From NCBI GenBank assembly GCA_017694335.1, contig JADIMZ010000034.1:1-64000 (forward strand): a stretch of 64,000 nt of DNA, written 5' to 3'. A model generated the notes under the pieces. The model was given only the letters and a program-made list of their open reading frames with translations, was not told the origin of the DNA and did not search any database. Shown in pieces: positions 55,780 to 64,000 of the stretch; the first letter of the stretch is position 1, and every line of letters starts with the position of its first letter. A program made the position numbers and the translations under genes. This stretch comes from Candidatus Pullibacteroides excrementavium (GTDB lineage Bacteria > Bacteroidota > Bacteroidia > Bacteroidales > P3).

Positions 55780-58647
55780 ATGGACAACCAGAAACTTTCG
55801 GTTTACGGGGCCCGTGCCCATAACCTGCAAAACATAGACCTTGTCTTGCCCCATGGCAAGCTCATCGTGATTACCGGTTTGAGCGGAAGCGGCAAGTCGT
55901 CGATCGCGTTCGACACGATTTACGCCGAAGGACAGAGACGTTACATGGAGACATTCTCGTCCTACGCCCGACAGTTCATCGGGGGATTGGAACGTCCCGA
56001 TGTGGACAAGATTGACGGCCTGAGCCCGGTCATCGCCATCGAGCAGAAGACCACCAACAAGAACCCCCGTTCCACGGTGGGGACAGTGACCGAAATCTAT
56101 GACTACTTGCGACTGCTCTTTGCCCGCATCGGCGAAGCCTATTCGTATGTGACGGGCGAAAAGATGGTCAAATACACGGAAGAAAAGGTCATCGACCTGA
56201 TTCTGCATGAATACAATGAAAAGAAAATCTCGGTGCTCTCGCCCTTGGTAATCGGGCGCAAAGGGCATTACCGGGAACTTTTCGAGAACGTCCGCAAGCA
56301 AGGATACCTCAAAGTGCGGGTGGACGGGGAAGTCATGGACCTCAGCTTCGGCATGTACGTGGACCGGTACAAGACCCACGACATCGAACTGGTGGTGGAC
56401 AAGCTGCAAGTGAGCGACAAGAACCGCGCCCGCCTGGTACAAAGCGTCAAGGCGGCCATGAAACAGGGCAAGGGACAAATCCTGATTCTGGACGAAGCCA
56501 GCGGCAAGGCAAGGCACTTCAGCCGGACCTTGATGTGCCCTACTTCGGGCATTTCCTATCCGGATCCCGAACCGAACACGTTCTCCTTCAATTCTCCTTA
56601 CGGAGCGTGCCCGCGCTGCAACGGATTAGGGGTGGAAATCAGTCCGGACATAGACAAAATCATTCCCGACCCCAGCCTCAGCATCCATGCCGGAGGGTTG
56701 GCGCCTATCAAGCCGGAACACCTGCACGACCGCAAAGAGAACCTCTTGGGAGAAGGCTGGATCCTGTCGCAGATTGAAATGATCGGACGGGTTTACGATT
56801 TCGACCTGAAAACGCCTATCCAACGTATCAGCGAAGAGGGCATGAACGCGATCCTGAACGGGGAGCACAGGACTTTCGAATTCAAGAACACCACCTTAGG
56901 TGTCACCCGCAAGATAGACATCGACTTCGATGGCATTTACGCCTACTTGCAACGGCTTTACGAAGAAGGATTGCCCAGCGCCCAGAAATGGGCCATGCAG
57001 TTCATGACGGCCCGAACTTGCTCCGAATGCCACGGAACCCGCCTGCAACAGGTTTCGCGGCATTTCCGCATTGCCGGAAAGAACATAGCCGAACTCTCGG
57101 CCATGAGCCTGGAAGAACTGCATGACTGGGTCGCCCATGTAGAGCCGCAACTGAACGAATCCCAAAAGAAAATCGGCCATGAAATCCTGAAGGAAATCCG
57201 CAACCGGATCGGTTTCCTGCTGGACGTGGGCATCGGTTATTTAAGTCTGGACCGGGAAGCTTCCAGTCTATCCGGCGGGGAATCCCAGCGTATCCGCCTG
57301 GCGACCCAGATCGGGTCCAAATTGGTAGGGGTGCTGTATATCCTGGACGAACCCAGCATCGGGCTGCACCAGCGCGACAATCAACGGCTGATTGCTTCCC
57401 TCAAACAGCTGCGGGACTTGGGCAATACCGTCATCGTGGTGGAACACGACGAGGACATGATGCGGGCGGCCGACTATATCGTGGACATGGGGCCGGGCGC
57501 CGGCGTGGAAGGCGGGCGCGTGGTGGCTCAAGGCAGGCCGGAAGAATTCTTGAAGCAGAAATCCATCACCACCGACTACCTGAATGGCATCCGGAAAATC
57601 GAGATTCCGGCCCGCCGGCGCCCGGGCAACGGGGATACGCTCCGCTTGCTCGATGCCTGCGGCCATAACCTCAAACATGTGAATTTCACTTTGCCGCTCA
57701 ATACCTTCACCTGCGTGACCGGGGTTTCGGGCAGCGGCAAATCTTCCTTGATTACCCAAACCCTGCAACCCTATCTGAGCGCCTATTTCTACCGCGCCCA
57801 CCCCGAACCCCTGCCGTTCGACAGGCTTGAGGGGCTATCCGGCATCGACAAGGTGATAGAAGTGGATCAAGCCCCCATCGGGCGCACCCCGCGCTCCAAT
57901 CCAGTCACCTACGTAGGGGTGTTCGATGAAATCCGCCAGCTTTTCGCTTCCCTGCCCGACTCCAAAATCCGAGGATACAAGGCCGGGCGCTTCTCGTTCA
58001 ATGTGAAAGGAGGCCGCTGCGAGAAATGCGGGGGAGCCGGGGTGGAAACCATCGAGATGAACTTCCTGCCCGATGTGTATGTGACCTGCGAGGAATGCAA
58101 CGGGAAACGCTATAACCGGGAGACCTTGGAAATCCGCTACCGGGGAAAGAACATCAACGATGTGCTGAACATGAGCATCGCCCAGGCCGTGGAATTTTTC
58201 GAAAACATTCCTTCCATCGCCTCCAAGCTCAAGACACTGAACGATGTAGGCTTGGGATACATCACGCTGGGGCAGCCTTCTACCACGCTTTCGGGAGGAG
58301 AGGCCCAGCGTATCAAGTTAGCCGCCGAATTGTCGAAAAAAGAGACGGGGCGGACATTGTACATCTTGGACGAACCCACCACCGGCTTGCATTTCGAGGA
58401 TATCCGCATCCTTTTGGATGTGCTTCAAAAATTAGTGGATGCCGGCAATACGGTCTTGGTCATCGAACATAATCTGGATGTGATCAAATGCGCCGACCAT
58501 ATCGTGGACATGGGACCGGAAGGCGGGGCGGCCGGCGGACGTATCGTAGCCGAAGGCAGGCCGGAAGAGATAGCCGCATGCCCGGAAAGCTATACAGGAC
58601 GCTACCTGCGGCCTTTATTAGAAGCCCAAGGCCGGAAAATCGGCTAA
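55780..58647 (+). CDS. uvrA: Excinuclease ABC subunit A
   Basis: VYGARAHNLQNIDLVLPHGKLIVITGLSGSGKSSIAFDTIYAEGQRRYMET; two ABC cassettes and zinc-finger cysteines. Confidence 0.97.
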   Translation: MDNQKLSVYGARAHNLQNIDLVLPHGKLIVITGLSGSGKSSIAFDTIYAEGQRRYMETFSSYARQFIGGLERPDVDKIDGLSPVIAIEQKTTNKNPRSTVGTVTEIYDYLRLLFARIGEAYSYVTGEKMVKYTEEKVIDLILHEYNEKKISVLSPLVIGRKGHYRELFENVRKQGYLKVRVDGEVMDLSFGMYVDRYKTHDIELVVDKLQVSDKNRARLVQSVKAAMKQGKGQILILDEASGKARHFSRTLMCPTSGISYPDPEPNTFSFNSPYGACPRCNGLGVEISPDIDKIIPDPSLSIHAGGLAPIKPEHLHDRKENLLGEGWILSQIEMIGRVYDFDLKTPIQRISEEGMNAILNGEHRTFEFKNTTLGVTRKIDIDFDGIYAYLQRLYEEGLPSAQKWAMQFMTARTCSECHGTRLQQVSRHFRIAGKNIAELSAMSLEELHDWVAHVEPQLNESQKKIGHEILKEIRNRIGFLLDVGIGYLSLDREASSLSGGESQRIRLATQIGSKLVGVLYILDEPSIGLHQRDNQRLIASLKQLRDLGNTVIVVEHDEDMMRAADYIVDMGPGAGVEGGRVVAQGRPEEFLKQKSITTDYLNGIRKIEIPARRRPGNGDTLRLLDACGHNLKHVNFTLPLNTFTCVTGVSGSGKSSLITQTLQPYLSAYFYRAHPEPLPFDRLEGLSGIDKVIEVDQAPIGRTPRSNPVTYVGVFDEIRQLFASLPDSKIRGYKAGRFSFNVKGGRCEKCGGAGVETIEMNFLPDVYVTCEECNGKRYNRETLEIRYRGKNINDVLNMSIAQAVEFFENIPSIASKLKTLNDVGLGYITLGQPSTTLSGGEAQRIKLAAELSKKETGRTLYILDEPTTGLHFEDIRILLDVLQKLVDAGNTVLVIEHNLDVIKCADHIVDMGPEGGAAGGRIVAEGRPEEIAACPESYTGRYLRPLLEAQGRKIG

Positions 58648-58668
58648 AAAACATAAATTGAACGTATC

Positions 58669-60369
58669 ATGTCGAAGATAGAAATCATCTGCAAGAACAC
58701 GGGAATCCGCAAGGAATATCCTATCGGAATCACCTTGGCCGAAATAGCCAAAGACCAGAACATCCAGCTTGAAGACGATATCCTGGCAGCCAGGGTCAAC
58801 AACTCCCTCCGGGAGCTTTCCTTTGAACTGTTCAAGCCCAAGACCGTGGAATTCATCGACATCCACGACCCGATGGGGTACGCGATGTACATGCGTTCTA
58901 TGATTTTCATCATGTTCAAAGCCGCTCGCGACCTTTGGCCGGAAAGCACGTTGAAAGTGGAGCACACCCTGCCCTTGGGAACCTATTGCGAACTGATCGG
59001 CATCCAAGGGAAGCTCAGCCTGAGCATGGTGATTCAACTCCGGAAACGGGTCCAGGAAATCATCGATGAAGACCTGCCTATCACCCGGAGGCAGATTCCC
59101 ACCACCGAGGCCATCGAAGTGTTCAAACAGAACCGCCTTTACGAAAAAGTACTTCTCTTCCAGACCCGGAACGAACTCTATACCTCGGTCTATAGCATAG
59201 GAAATGTTTCCAACTATTTCTACGGCTACCTTGTACCCAGCACGGGCTATATCAAACATTTCCATATCGACCGCTATTTCGGCAACGGCCTGATTGCCAT
59301 CCGTCCCGACCTGAACGAGACCGTAGGGAAAGACACCAAGCGGTTCCTGTCGGACATGGTCAAGGCGGCCTGCCAAGGCGGCAGCAAGCTCTTCAAGACT
59401 TTCCAGGAACAGAAAGACTGGCTGGAAATCATGGGCGTGCCTTACGTGGGCAACCTCAACCGAATCCTTCAACAGGAAGGGGCAGGCCGCCTGATCAAGC
59501 TCTCTGAAGCCTTGCAAGAGAAGAAAATAGCCAGCATCGCCGATGCCGTAGCCAAGAAAGCGGATTGCCGCATCGTGCTCATCAGCGGGCCTTCCTCCTC
59601 GGGCAAGACCACCTTCTGCAAACGGCTCTCGATCCAATTGCAGGTATTGGGCTACAGCACGGCCGAAATCTCGTTGGACGACTATTTCGTGGATCGGGAA
59701 AAGACTCCCCGGGATGCCAACGGGGACTACGACTTTGAATGCCTGGAGGCCATTGACCGGGAATTCTTCAACCAGCAGCTCCAGCAGATCCTGAATGTCC
59801 AGAAAGAGACTGAAATCAAGATGCCTGTCTATGATTTCAAGGTCGGTGTCCGCCGGATGGACAAGAAAATCCGGGTATCGCCCAAGACCATCGTGCTCGT
59901 GGAAGGCATCCATGGCTTGAACCCTGCCCTGACCGATCTGGACAGCCGGTTCACCTTCAAGATTTTCGTCTCGGCCCTGACCCATATCAGCATCGATACC
60001 CAGAATCCCGTCAGCAGCACCGACAACCGCCTCATCCGGCGCATGGTCCGCGACAGCAAGTTCCGAGGCAATTCTGCCTTGGCAACCTTGGATCGCTGGC
60101 CCAGTGTAAGACGGGGCGAGAACAAGAATATCTTCCCCTACCAGGAACAGGCTGACGTGATGTTCAATTCCGCCCTGCTTTTCGAACTGGGCGTGCTCAA
60201 ACAGGATGCCGAAGCCTTGCTGCGGGCCATCCCTGAAAACTCGGAACATTACGGGGAAGCCCACCGCCTGCTCAAATTCCTCTCCTACTTTCTTCCCATC
60301 GAGGAAAAGGAAATACCGCCTACTTCGATTCTCCGGGAATTCTTAGGGGGCAGCAGTTTTGTTTATTAA
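58669..60369 (+). CDS. TGS-domain / uridine kinase-like nucleoside kinase
   Basis: N-terminal TGS/ThrRS-like region, then VLISGPSSSGKTTFCKRLSIQLQVLGYSTAEISLDDYFVDREKTPRD. Confidence 0.88.
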   Translation: MSKIEIICKNTGIRKEYPIGITLAEIAKDQNIQLEDDILAARVNNSLRELSFELFKPKTVEFIDIHDPMGYAMYMRSMIFIMFKAARDLWPESTLKVEHTLPLGTYCELIGIQGKLSLSMVIQLRKRVQEIIDEDLPITRRQIPTTEAIEVFKQNRLYEKVLLFQTRNELYTSVYSIGNVSNYFYGYLVPSTGYIKHFHIDRYFGNGLIAIRPDLNETVGKDTKRFLSDMVKAACQGGSKLFKTFQEQKDWLEIMGVPYVGNLNRILQQEGAGRLIKLSEALQEKKIASIADAVAKKADCRIVLISGPSSSGKTTFCKRLSIQLQVLGYSTAEISLDDYFVDREKTPRDANGDYDFECLEAIDREFFNQQLQQILNVQKETEIKMPVYDFKVGVRRMDKKIRVSPKTIVLVEGIHGLNPALTDLDSRFTFKIFVSALTHISIDTQNPVSSTDNRLIRRMVRDSKFRGNSALATLDRWPSVRRGENKNIFPYQEQADVMFNSALLFELGVLKQDAEALLRAIPENSEHYGEAHRLLKFLSYFLPIEEKEIPPTSILREFLGGSSFVY

Positions 60370-60447
60370 AAACCCGAATGAAAATGCACCTTTCCCAATG
60401 AAACGGCGCATCCACCAAACGGACAACAGCTACAAAAACATGTCGCG

Positions 60448-61779
60448 ATGAAAGCAAAAAGCAGTGCAGAAGACATTTACAGCTTATACAAAAAATGCAG
60501 ATCCGTCTGTACCGATACTCGCCAGATACGGCCCGGTTCTCTCTTCTTTGCCTTGAAAGGAGAGAATTTCGATGCCAACACCTTTGCCAAGGAGGCCTTG
60601 GAAAAAGGCTGCAGCTACGCGGTAGTGGACAATCCCAAATATGCGGATGACGAAAAGATATTCTTGGTGGAAGACTGTTTGCAATGCTTGCAAAAGGTAG
60701 CCGTCCTGTACCGGAAAGATATGATCATTCCTGTCATCGGCGTTACCGGCACCAACGGCAAGACCACGACCAAGGAACTGCTCCGATCCGTACTAAGCCA
60801 GCGATACCGGGTCTATGCCACCGAAGGAAACCTGAACAACCATATCGGCGTTCCTCTGAGCCTGCTTTCGATGCCTTCCGATACCGAAATCGCCATCATC
60901 GAAATGGGGGCCAGCCATCCCGGCGAGATAGCCCAGCTGTGCCGCATCGCGCTGCCCACCTTCGGCATCATCACCAACATAGGCGAAGCCCATCTGGAAG
61001 GTTTCGGCAACTTCGCCACGATTGCGGAAACCAAACTGGCCCTGTACCGTTTCCTGGAACGTATCCACGGAAAAGCTTTTGTCAACGCCTCCGACCCGCT
61101 GCTGATGAGCCATTCCACCGAACTGGAACGATTCTGCTACGGCACGCCGGACAACGTGTTCCTGCAGATGACCCCGATGGAAGGCGACAAAATCCATCTT
61201 TTCTGCTGCCTGCACGGACCCAGTTCGGCTCCGAACCTGACCGAAATCCGAACCAAGCTCACCGGCGGCTACAATCTGGACAATGTAGCGGCAGCGGCCT
61301 GCGCCGGACGTTACTTCGGGCTCAATGACCGGGAAATACAGGACGGCATCATGGAATACCAACCCACCAACCTGCGTTCCCAATGTATCCAATGCGGCAG
61401 CAACCTGATTATCGCGGATGCCTACAATGCCAATCCTTCCAGCATGAAAGCGGCGATTGAAAATTTCAGCTCGCTGCCATCGCAAGGAACCAAACTGGCC
61501 ATCCTGGGCGAAATGCTCGAATTGGGCAAAGCCAGCAAGGACGAACATCAGAAAATAACCGATTTACTTCAGCATCAGCGGATTCCCGAAGTATTCCTGG
61601 TTGGGGCCGGCTTTGCCAAAACACCTAAACAGACCGGATACAAGCTGTTCGCCCAAGTCGACGAACTGATAGAATACCTCAAGCAGAACCCGATAGGACA
61701 CCATTGCATCCTAATCAAAGGCTCGCACGGGATCCATTTGGAAAAGGCGGTGGATTTCTTCAAAAGCAATCCGGTTTAA
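60448..61779 (+). CDS. murF: UDP-N-acetylmuramoyl-tripeptide--D-alanyl-D-alanine ligase
   Basis: VIGVTGTNGKTTTKELLRSVLSQRYRVYATEGNLNNHIGVPLSLL. Confidence 0.94.
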   Translation: MKAKSSAEDIYSLYKKCRSVCTDTRQIRPGSLFFALKGENFDANTFAKEALEKGCSYAVVDNPKYADDEKIFLVEDCLQCLQKVAVLYRKDMIIPVIGVTGTNGKTTTKELLRSVLSQRYRVYATEGNLNNHIGVPLSLLSMPSDTEIAIIEMGASHPGEIAQLCRIALPTFGIITNIGEAHLEGFGNFATIAETKLALYRFLERIHGKAFVNASDPLLMSHSTELERFCYGTPDNVFLQMTPMEGDKIHLFCCLHGPSSAPNLTEIRTKLTGGYNLDNVAAAACAGRYFGLNDREIQDGIMEYQPTNLRSQCIQCGSNLIIADAYNANPSSMKAAIENFSSLPSQGTKLAILGEMLELGKASKDEHQKITDLLQHQRIPEVFLVGAGFAKTPKQTGYKLFAQVDELIEYLKQNPIGHHCILIKGSHGIHLEKAVDFFKSNPV

Positions 61780-61872
61780 AGCGGTTTTCCTCAAAATTTC
61801 GTATCTTCGTTGCGAAGCAATCGAAAACCGCTTCCATCGTCCCTGCTCGTTCATGCCCAAGCAAGGAAGCGG
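61779..61872. repeat. Alternative inverted repeats in the murF-adaptor intergenic region
   Basis: AAGCGGTTTTC (61779-61789) / GAAAACCGCTT (61823-61833); CCGCTTCC (61828-61835) / GGAAGCGG (61865-61872); TATCTTCG at 61802-61809. Confidence 0.55.
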
Positions 61873-61943
61873 CTTGGCAAAGTTCCCGACCGAATCGGGG
61901 AATCGGGCTTCGCCTCGAATTTGCCGACCAAAAACACCATACC

Positions 61944-62645
61944 ATGAAACATTCTGCATTATCCATACTAGGCATGGCCGCCACCCTCGGACTTCTGGCT
62001 TCCTGCCAGGACAGCCAAAGCGCTTACGATGCCGGCGGCACTTTGGAAGCCACTACGATGACCCTCTCGGCCCAAGGCAACGGGCTCATACTCTCCCTCC
62101 CGATAGAAGAAGGCCAGAAAGTGGACTCCGCCCAGACCTTGGGCTGGATTGACACCGTGCAGCTTTCGTTGCAGAAAGAACTGCTCGAAGCCGGGCTGCC
62201 TTCCGGACGGCGCAAAGGCGACCCTCGCTACACGGCGCAGGAAATCCAATTGGCGCAAGTGGAAGACATGCTGGATAAATGCCGGATCAGCGTGCCTACG
62301 CAAGGAGTCGTGCTGGAAAAATACGCCCAAGCCGGGGAACAAGCCTATATGGGGCGTCCTTTGCTCAAAGTGGCCGACCTGGACAAGATGTATGTCCGCG
62401 TCTATCTGTCGGCCACCCAGTTGGAATCGCTCAAACTGGGACAGGAAGTGGAAGTATTCTCCAAACGGGACGGAAAGGAAACAGCTTACAAGGGCCGTAT
62501 CCGCCATATCTCCGACCAGGCCGAGTTCACGCCCAAATCGGTCCAGACCCAAGACGAACGCGACAATCTGGTCTATGCGGTCAGGATTGCCGTGGAGAAT
62601 GATGGGTATTTGAAGATTGGGATGTACGCCAATGTGAATTTCTAA
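61944..62645 (+). CDS. HlyD/YbhG-type periplasmic adaptor lipoprotein, short hairpin form
   Basis: LASCQDSQSAYDAGGTLEATTMTLSAQGNGLILSLPIEEGQKVDSAQTLGWIDTVQL...MLDKCRISVPTQGVVLEKYAQAGEQAYMGRPLLKVADLDKMYVRVYLSATQLESLKLGQ. Confidence 0.88.
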   Translation: MKHSALSILGMAATLGLLASCQDSQSAYDAGGTLEATTMTLSAQGNGLILSLPIEEGQKVDSAQTLGWIDTVQLSLQKELLEAGLPSGRRKGDPRYTAQEIQLAQVEDMLDKCRISVPTQGVVLEKYAQAGEQAYMGRPLLKVADLDKMYVRVYLSATQLESLKLGQEVEVFSKRDGKETAYKGRIRHISDQAEFTPKSVQTQDERDNLVYAVRIAVENDGYLKIGMYANVNF

Positions 62646-62648
62646 AAC

Positions 62649-63590
62649 ATGGAAACCTCGGTAGTCGCTTCATTAGTCAGCAAGAGCTTCGGACACGGGA
62701 ATCATCGTGTCCAGGCTTTGGACGGGGTTTCCTTGCGGATAGGACGAGGCGAGCTTTTCGGCATCATCGGCCCGGATGGTTCGGGCAAGACCACCCTCTT
62801 CCGGATTCTGGCTTCGTTGATGCTGCCCGACAAAGGCCGCGCCTATATCGAGGATTTCGACACGGTGAGCCAGTATCGCGACATCCGCAAGATTATCGGC
62901 TATATGCCGGGGCGGTTCTCGCTTTACCAGGATTTGAGCGTGGAGGAAAACCTCAAATTCTTCGCTACTCTTTTCGGCAGCGATATCGAGAAGTCATACC
63001 CTAACATCCGCCCCATCTACCGTTACTTGGAGCCGTTCAAGACCCGCAAAGCCGGCAAGCTCTCCGGCGGGATGAAACAAAAGCTGGCACTCTGCTGCGC
63101 CTTGATCCATAATCCCAAGGTCCTGCTCTTGGACGAGCCGACTACCGGCGTCGATCCGGTTTCACGCCTGGAGTTCTGGGAAATGCTGGATTTACTGAAA
63201 GCCCAGGGCATCACGGTCATCGCTTCCACGCCTTACATGAACGAGGCCATGCGCTGCCAGCGGCTCTGTTTCCTGCAAAACGGCAAGGTAGTGGGCTGCG
63301 ATACACCCGAGAACATACGCAAAGCCTTTCCTTTCAAGGTCTTTTCGGTCAAGAGCGCCGACAAGTTCCGGCTCTTGGGCGACTTGAGGAATTTCCCGGC
63401 CTGCCATGCCTGCTATCCCTTCGGTGCCTACCACCATTTTTACTACAAGGAAGGGACTATCCGGATGGAGGAATTGGAATCCTACCTGGCATCGCTCCAG
63501 CATGAGGAAATCAAAATCAAGGAAAGCGAGCCGACCATAGAGGACTGTTTCATGGAACTGATGAGCCAAGGAGGGGAACATGGGAATTAG
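62649..63590 (+). CDS. ABC transporter ATP-binding protein
   Basis: GIIGPDGSGKTTLFRILASLMLPDKG, KLSGGMKQKLALCCALIHNPKVLLLDEPTTGVDPVSR. Confidence 0.93.
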   Translation: METSVVASLVSKSFGHGNHRVQALDGVSLRIGRGELFGIIGPDGSGKTTLFRILASLMLPDKGRAYIEDFDTVSQYRDIRKIIGYMPGRFSLYQDLSVEENLKFFATLFGSDIEKSYPNIRPIYRYLEPFKTRKAGKLSGGMKQKLALCCALIHNPKVLLLDEPTTGVDPVSRLEFWEMLDLLKAQGITVIASTPYMNEAMRCQRLCFLQNGKVVGCDTPENIRKAFPFKVFSVKSADKFRLLGDLRNFPACHACYPFGAYHHFYYKEGTIRMEELESYLASLQHEEIKIKESEPTIEDCFMELMSQGGEHGN

Positions 63591-64000
63591 AGATCGTTTG
63601 CTGCGCGAACGCAAGGCGATACAGGCCTTGCAGGACGGATATGTCATCAAGGTGAAAGACCTGACCAAAAAGTTCGGGGACTTCACGGCGGTGGATCATA
63701 TCAGCTTCGAGGTCAAGAAAGGGGAAATCTTCGGTTTCCTCGGCGCCAACGGAGCGGGCAAGACCACGGCCATCCGTATGCTCTGCGGCCTGCACCGGCC
63801 CACTTCGGGCAGCGGCATGGTGGCAGGCTTCGACATTGCCACGCAACAGGAGGACATCAAGCGGCATATCGGCTACATGAGCCAGAAGTTCGCGCTCTAC
63901 AACGACCTCAAAGTCTGGGAAAACATCCGGCTCTTTGCGGGCATTTACGGAATGAGCGATTCGGCGATAGCCAAGAAGACCGACCAGATGCTGAGCCGCT
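63580..64000 (+). CDS. ABC transporter ATP-binding protein (cut by window end)
   Basis: MGIRDRLLRERKAIQALQDGYVIKVKDLTKKFGDFTAVDHISFEVKKGEIFGFLGANGAGKTTAIRMLCGL; overlaps previous ORF by 11 nt. Confidence 0.9.
   Translation, partial: MGIRDRLLRERKAIQALQDGYVIKVKDLTKKFGDFTAVDHISFEVKKGEIFGFLGANGAGKTTAIRMLCGLHRPTSGSGMVAGFDIATQQEDIKRHIGYMSQKFALYNDLKVWENIRLFAGIYGMSDSAIAKKTDQMLSR

Noticed and set aside
1-64000. CRISPR arrays, tRNA or rRNA genes, diversity-generating retroelement
   Set aside because: Reading through the window I found no regularly spaced repeats, no tRNA cloverleaf or rRNA signatures, and no reverse transcriptase ORF. A tRNAscan/CRISPR finder run would be decisive.

Overview
64 kb of a Bacteroidota (Bacteroidales-like) chromosome. 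Identified from coding content, UpxY/T9SS genes and TAnnTTTG-type promoters; no species is claimed. (1) ~1-30.5 kb: a capsule/exopolysaccharide locus on the minus strand. From its promoter end it runs: tyrosine recombinase, palindromic inverted-repeat pair, UpxY antiterminator, WecA/MraY-type transferase, Wza, Wzc, CpsB-type phosphatase, OmpA protein with three tandem barrel-like repeats, a PD-(D/E)XK/MNT/61-aa cassette, WecC, a decayed PD-(D/E)XK paralogue, acetyltransferase, flippase, two pyruvyltransferase/FrhB pairs, Wzy-like polymerase, glycosyltransferases, TupA-like ATP-grasp and oxidoreductase. The distal ~15.8 kb is visibly more AT-rich. (2) ~30.5-46 kb: acyl-CoA carboxylase genes and housekeeping genes (ilvE, cysS, rbfA, lpxD, truB, queA, ispD, ruvC, greA). 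(3) ~46-53.6 kb: a type IX secretion core operon (PorP, GldK-L-M-N). (4) ~53.6-64 kb: recG, uvrA, TGS/uridine-kinase-like protein, murF and an ABC export system cut by the window end. The most notable non-coding signal is a family of ~128-bp nested hairpin elements at gene 3' ends (32337-32464, 35866-35993, 38310-38436, plus a degenerate core at 35767-35787). They share a near-invariant 21-nt tip (GGAGCGTAC-NNNN-GTACGTGA), have stem arms that differ between copies while staying complementary, and keep the same orientation relative to the upstream gene.
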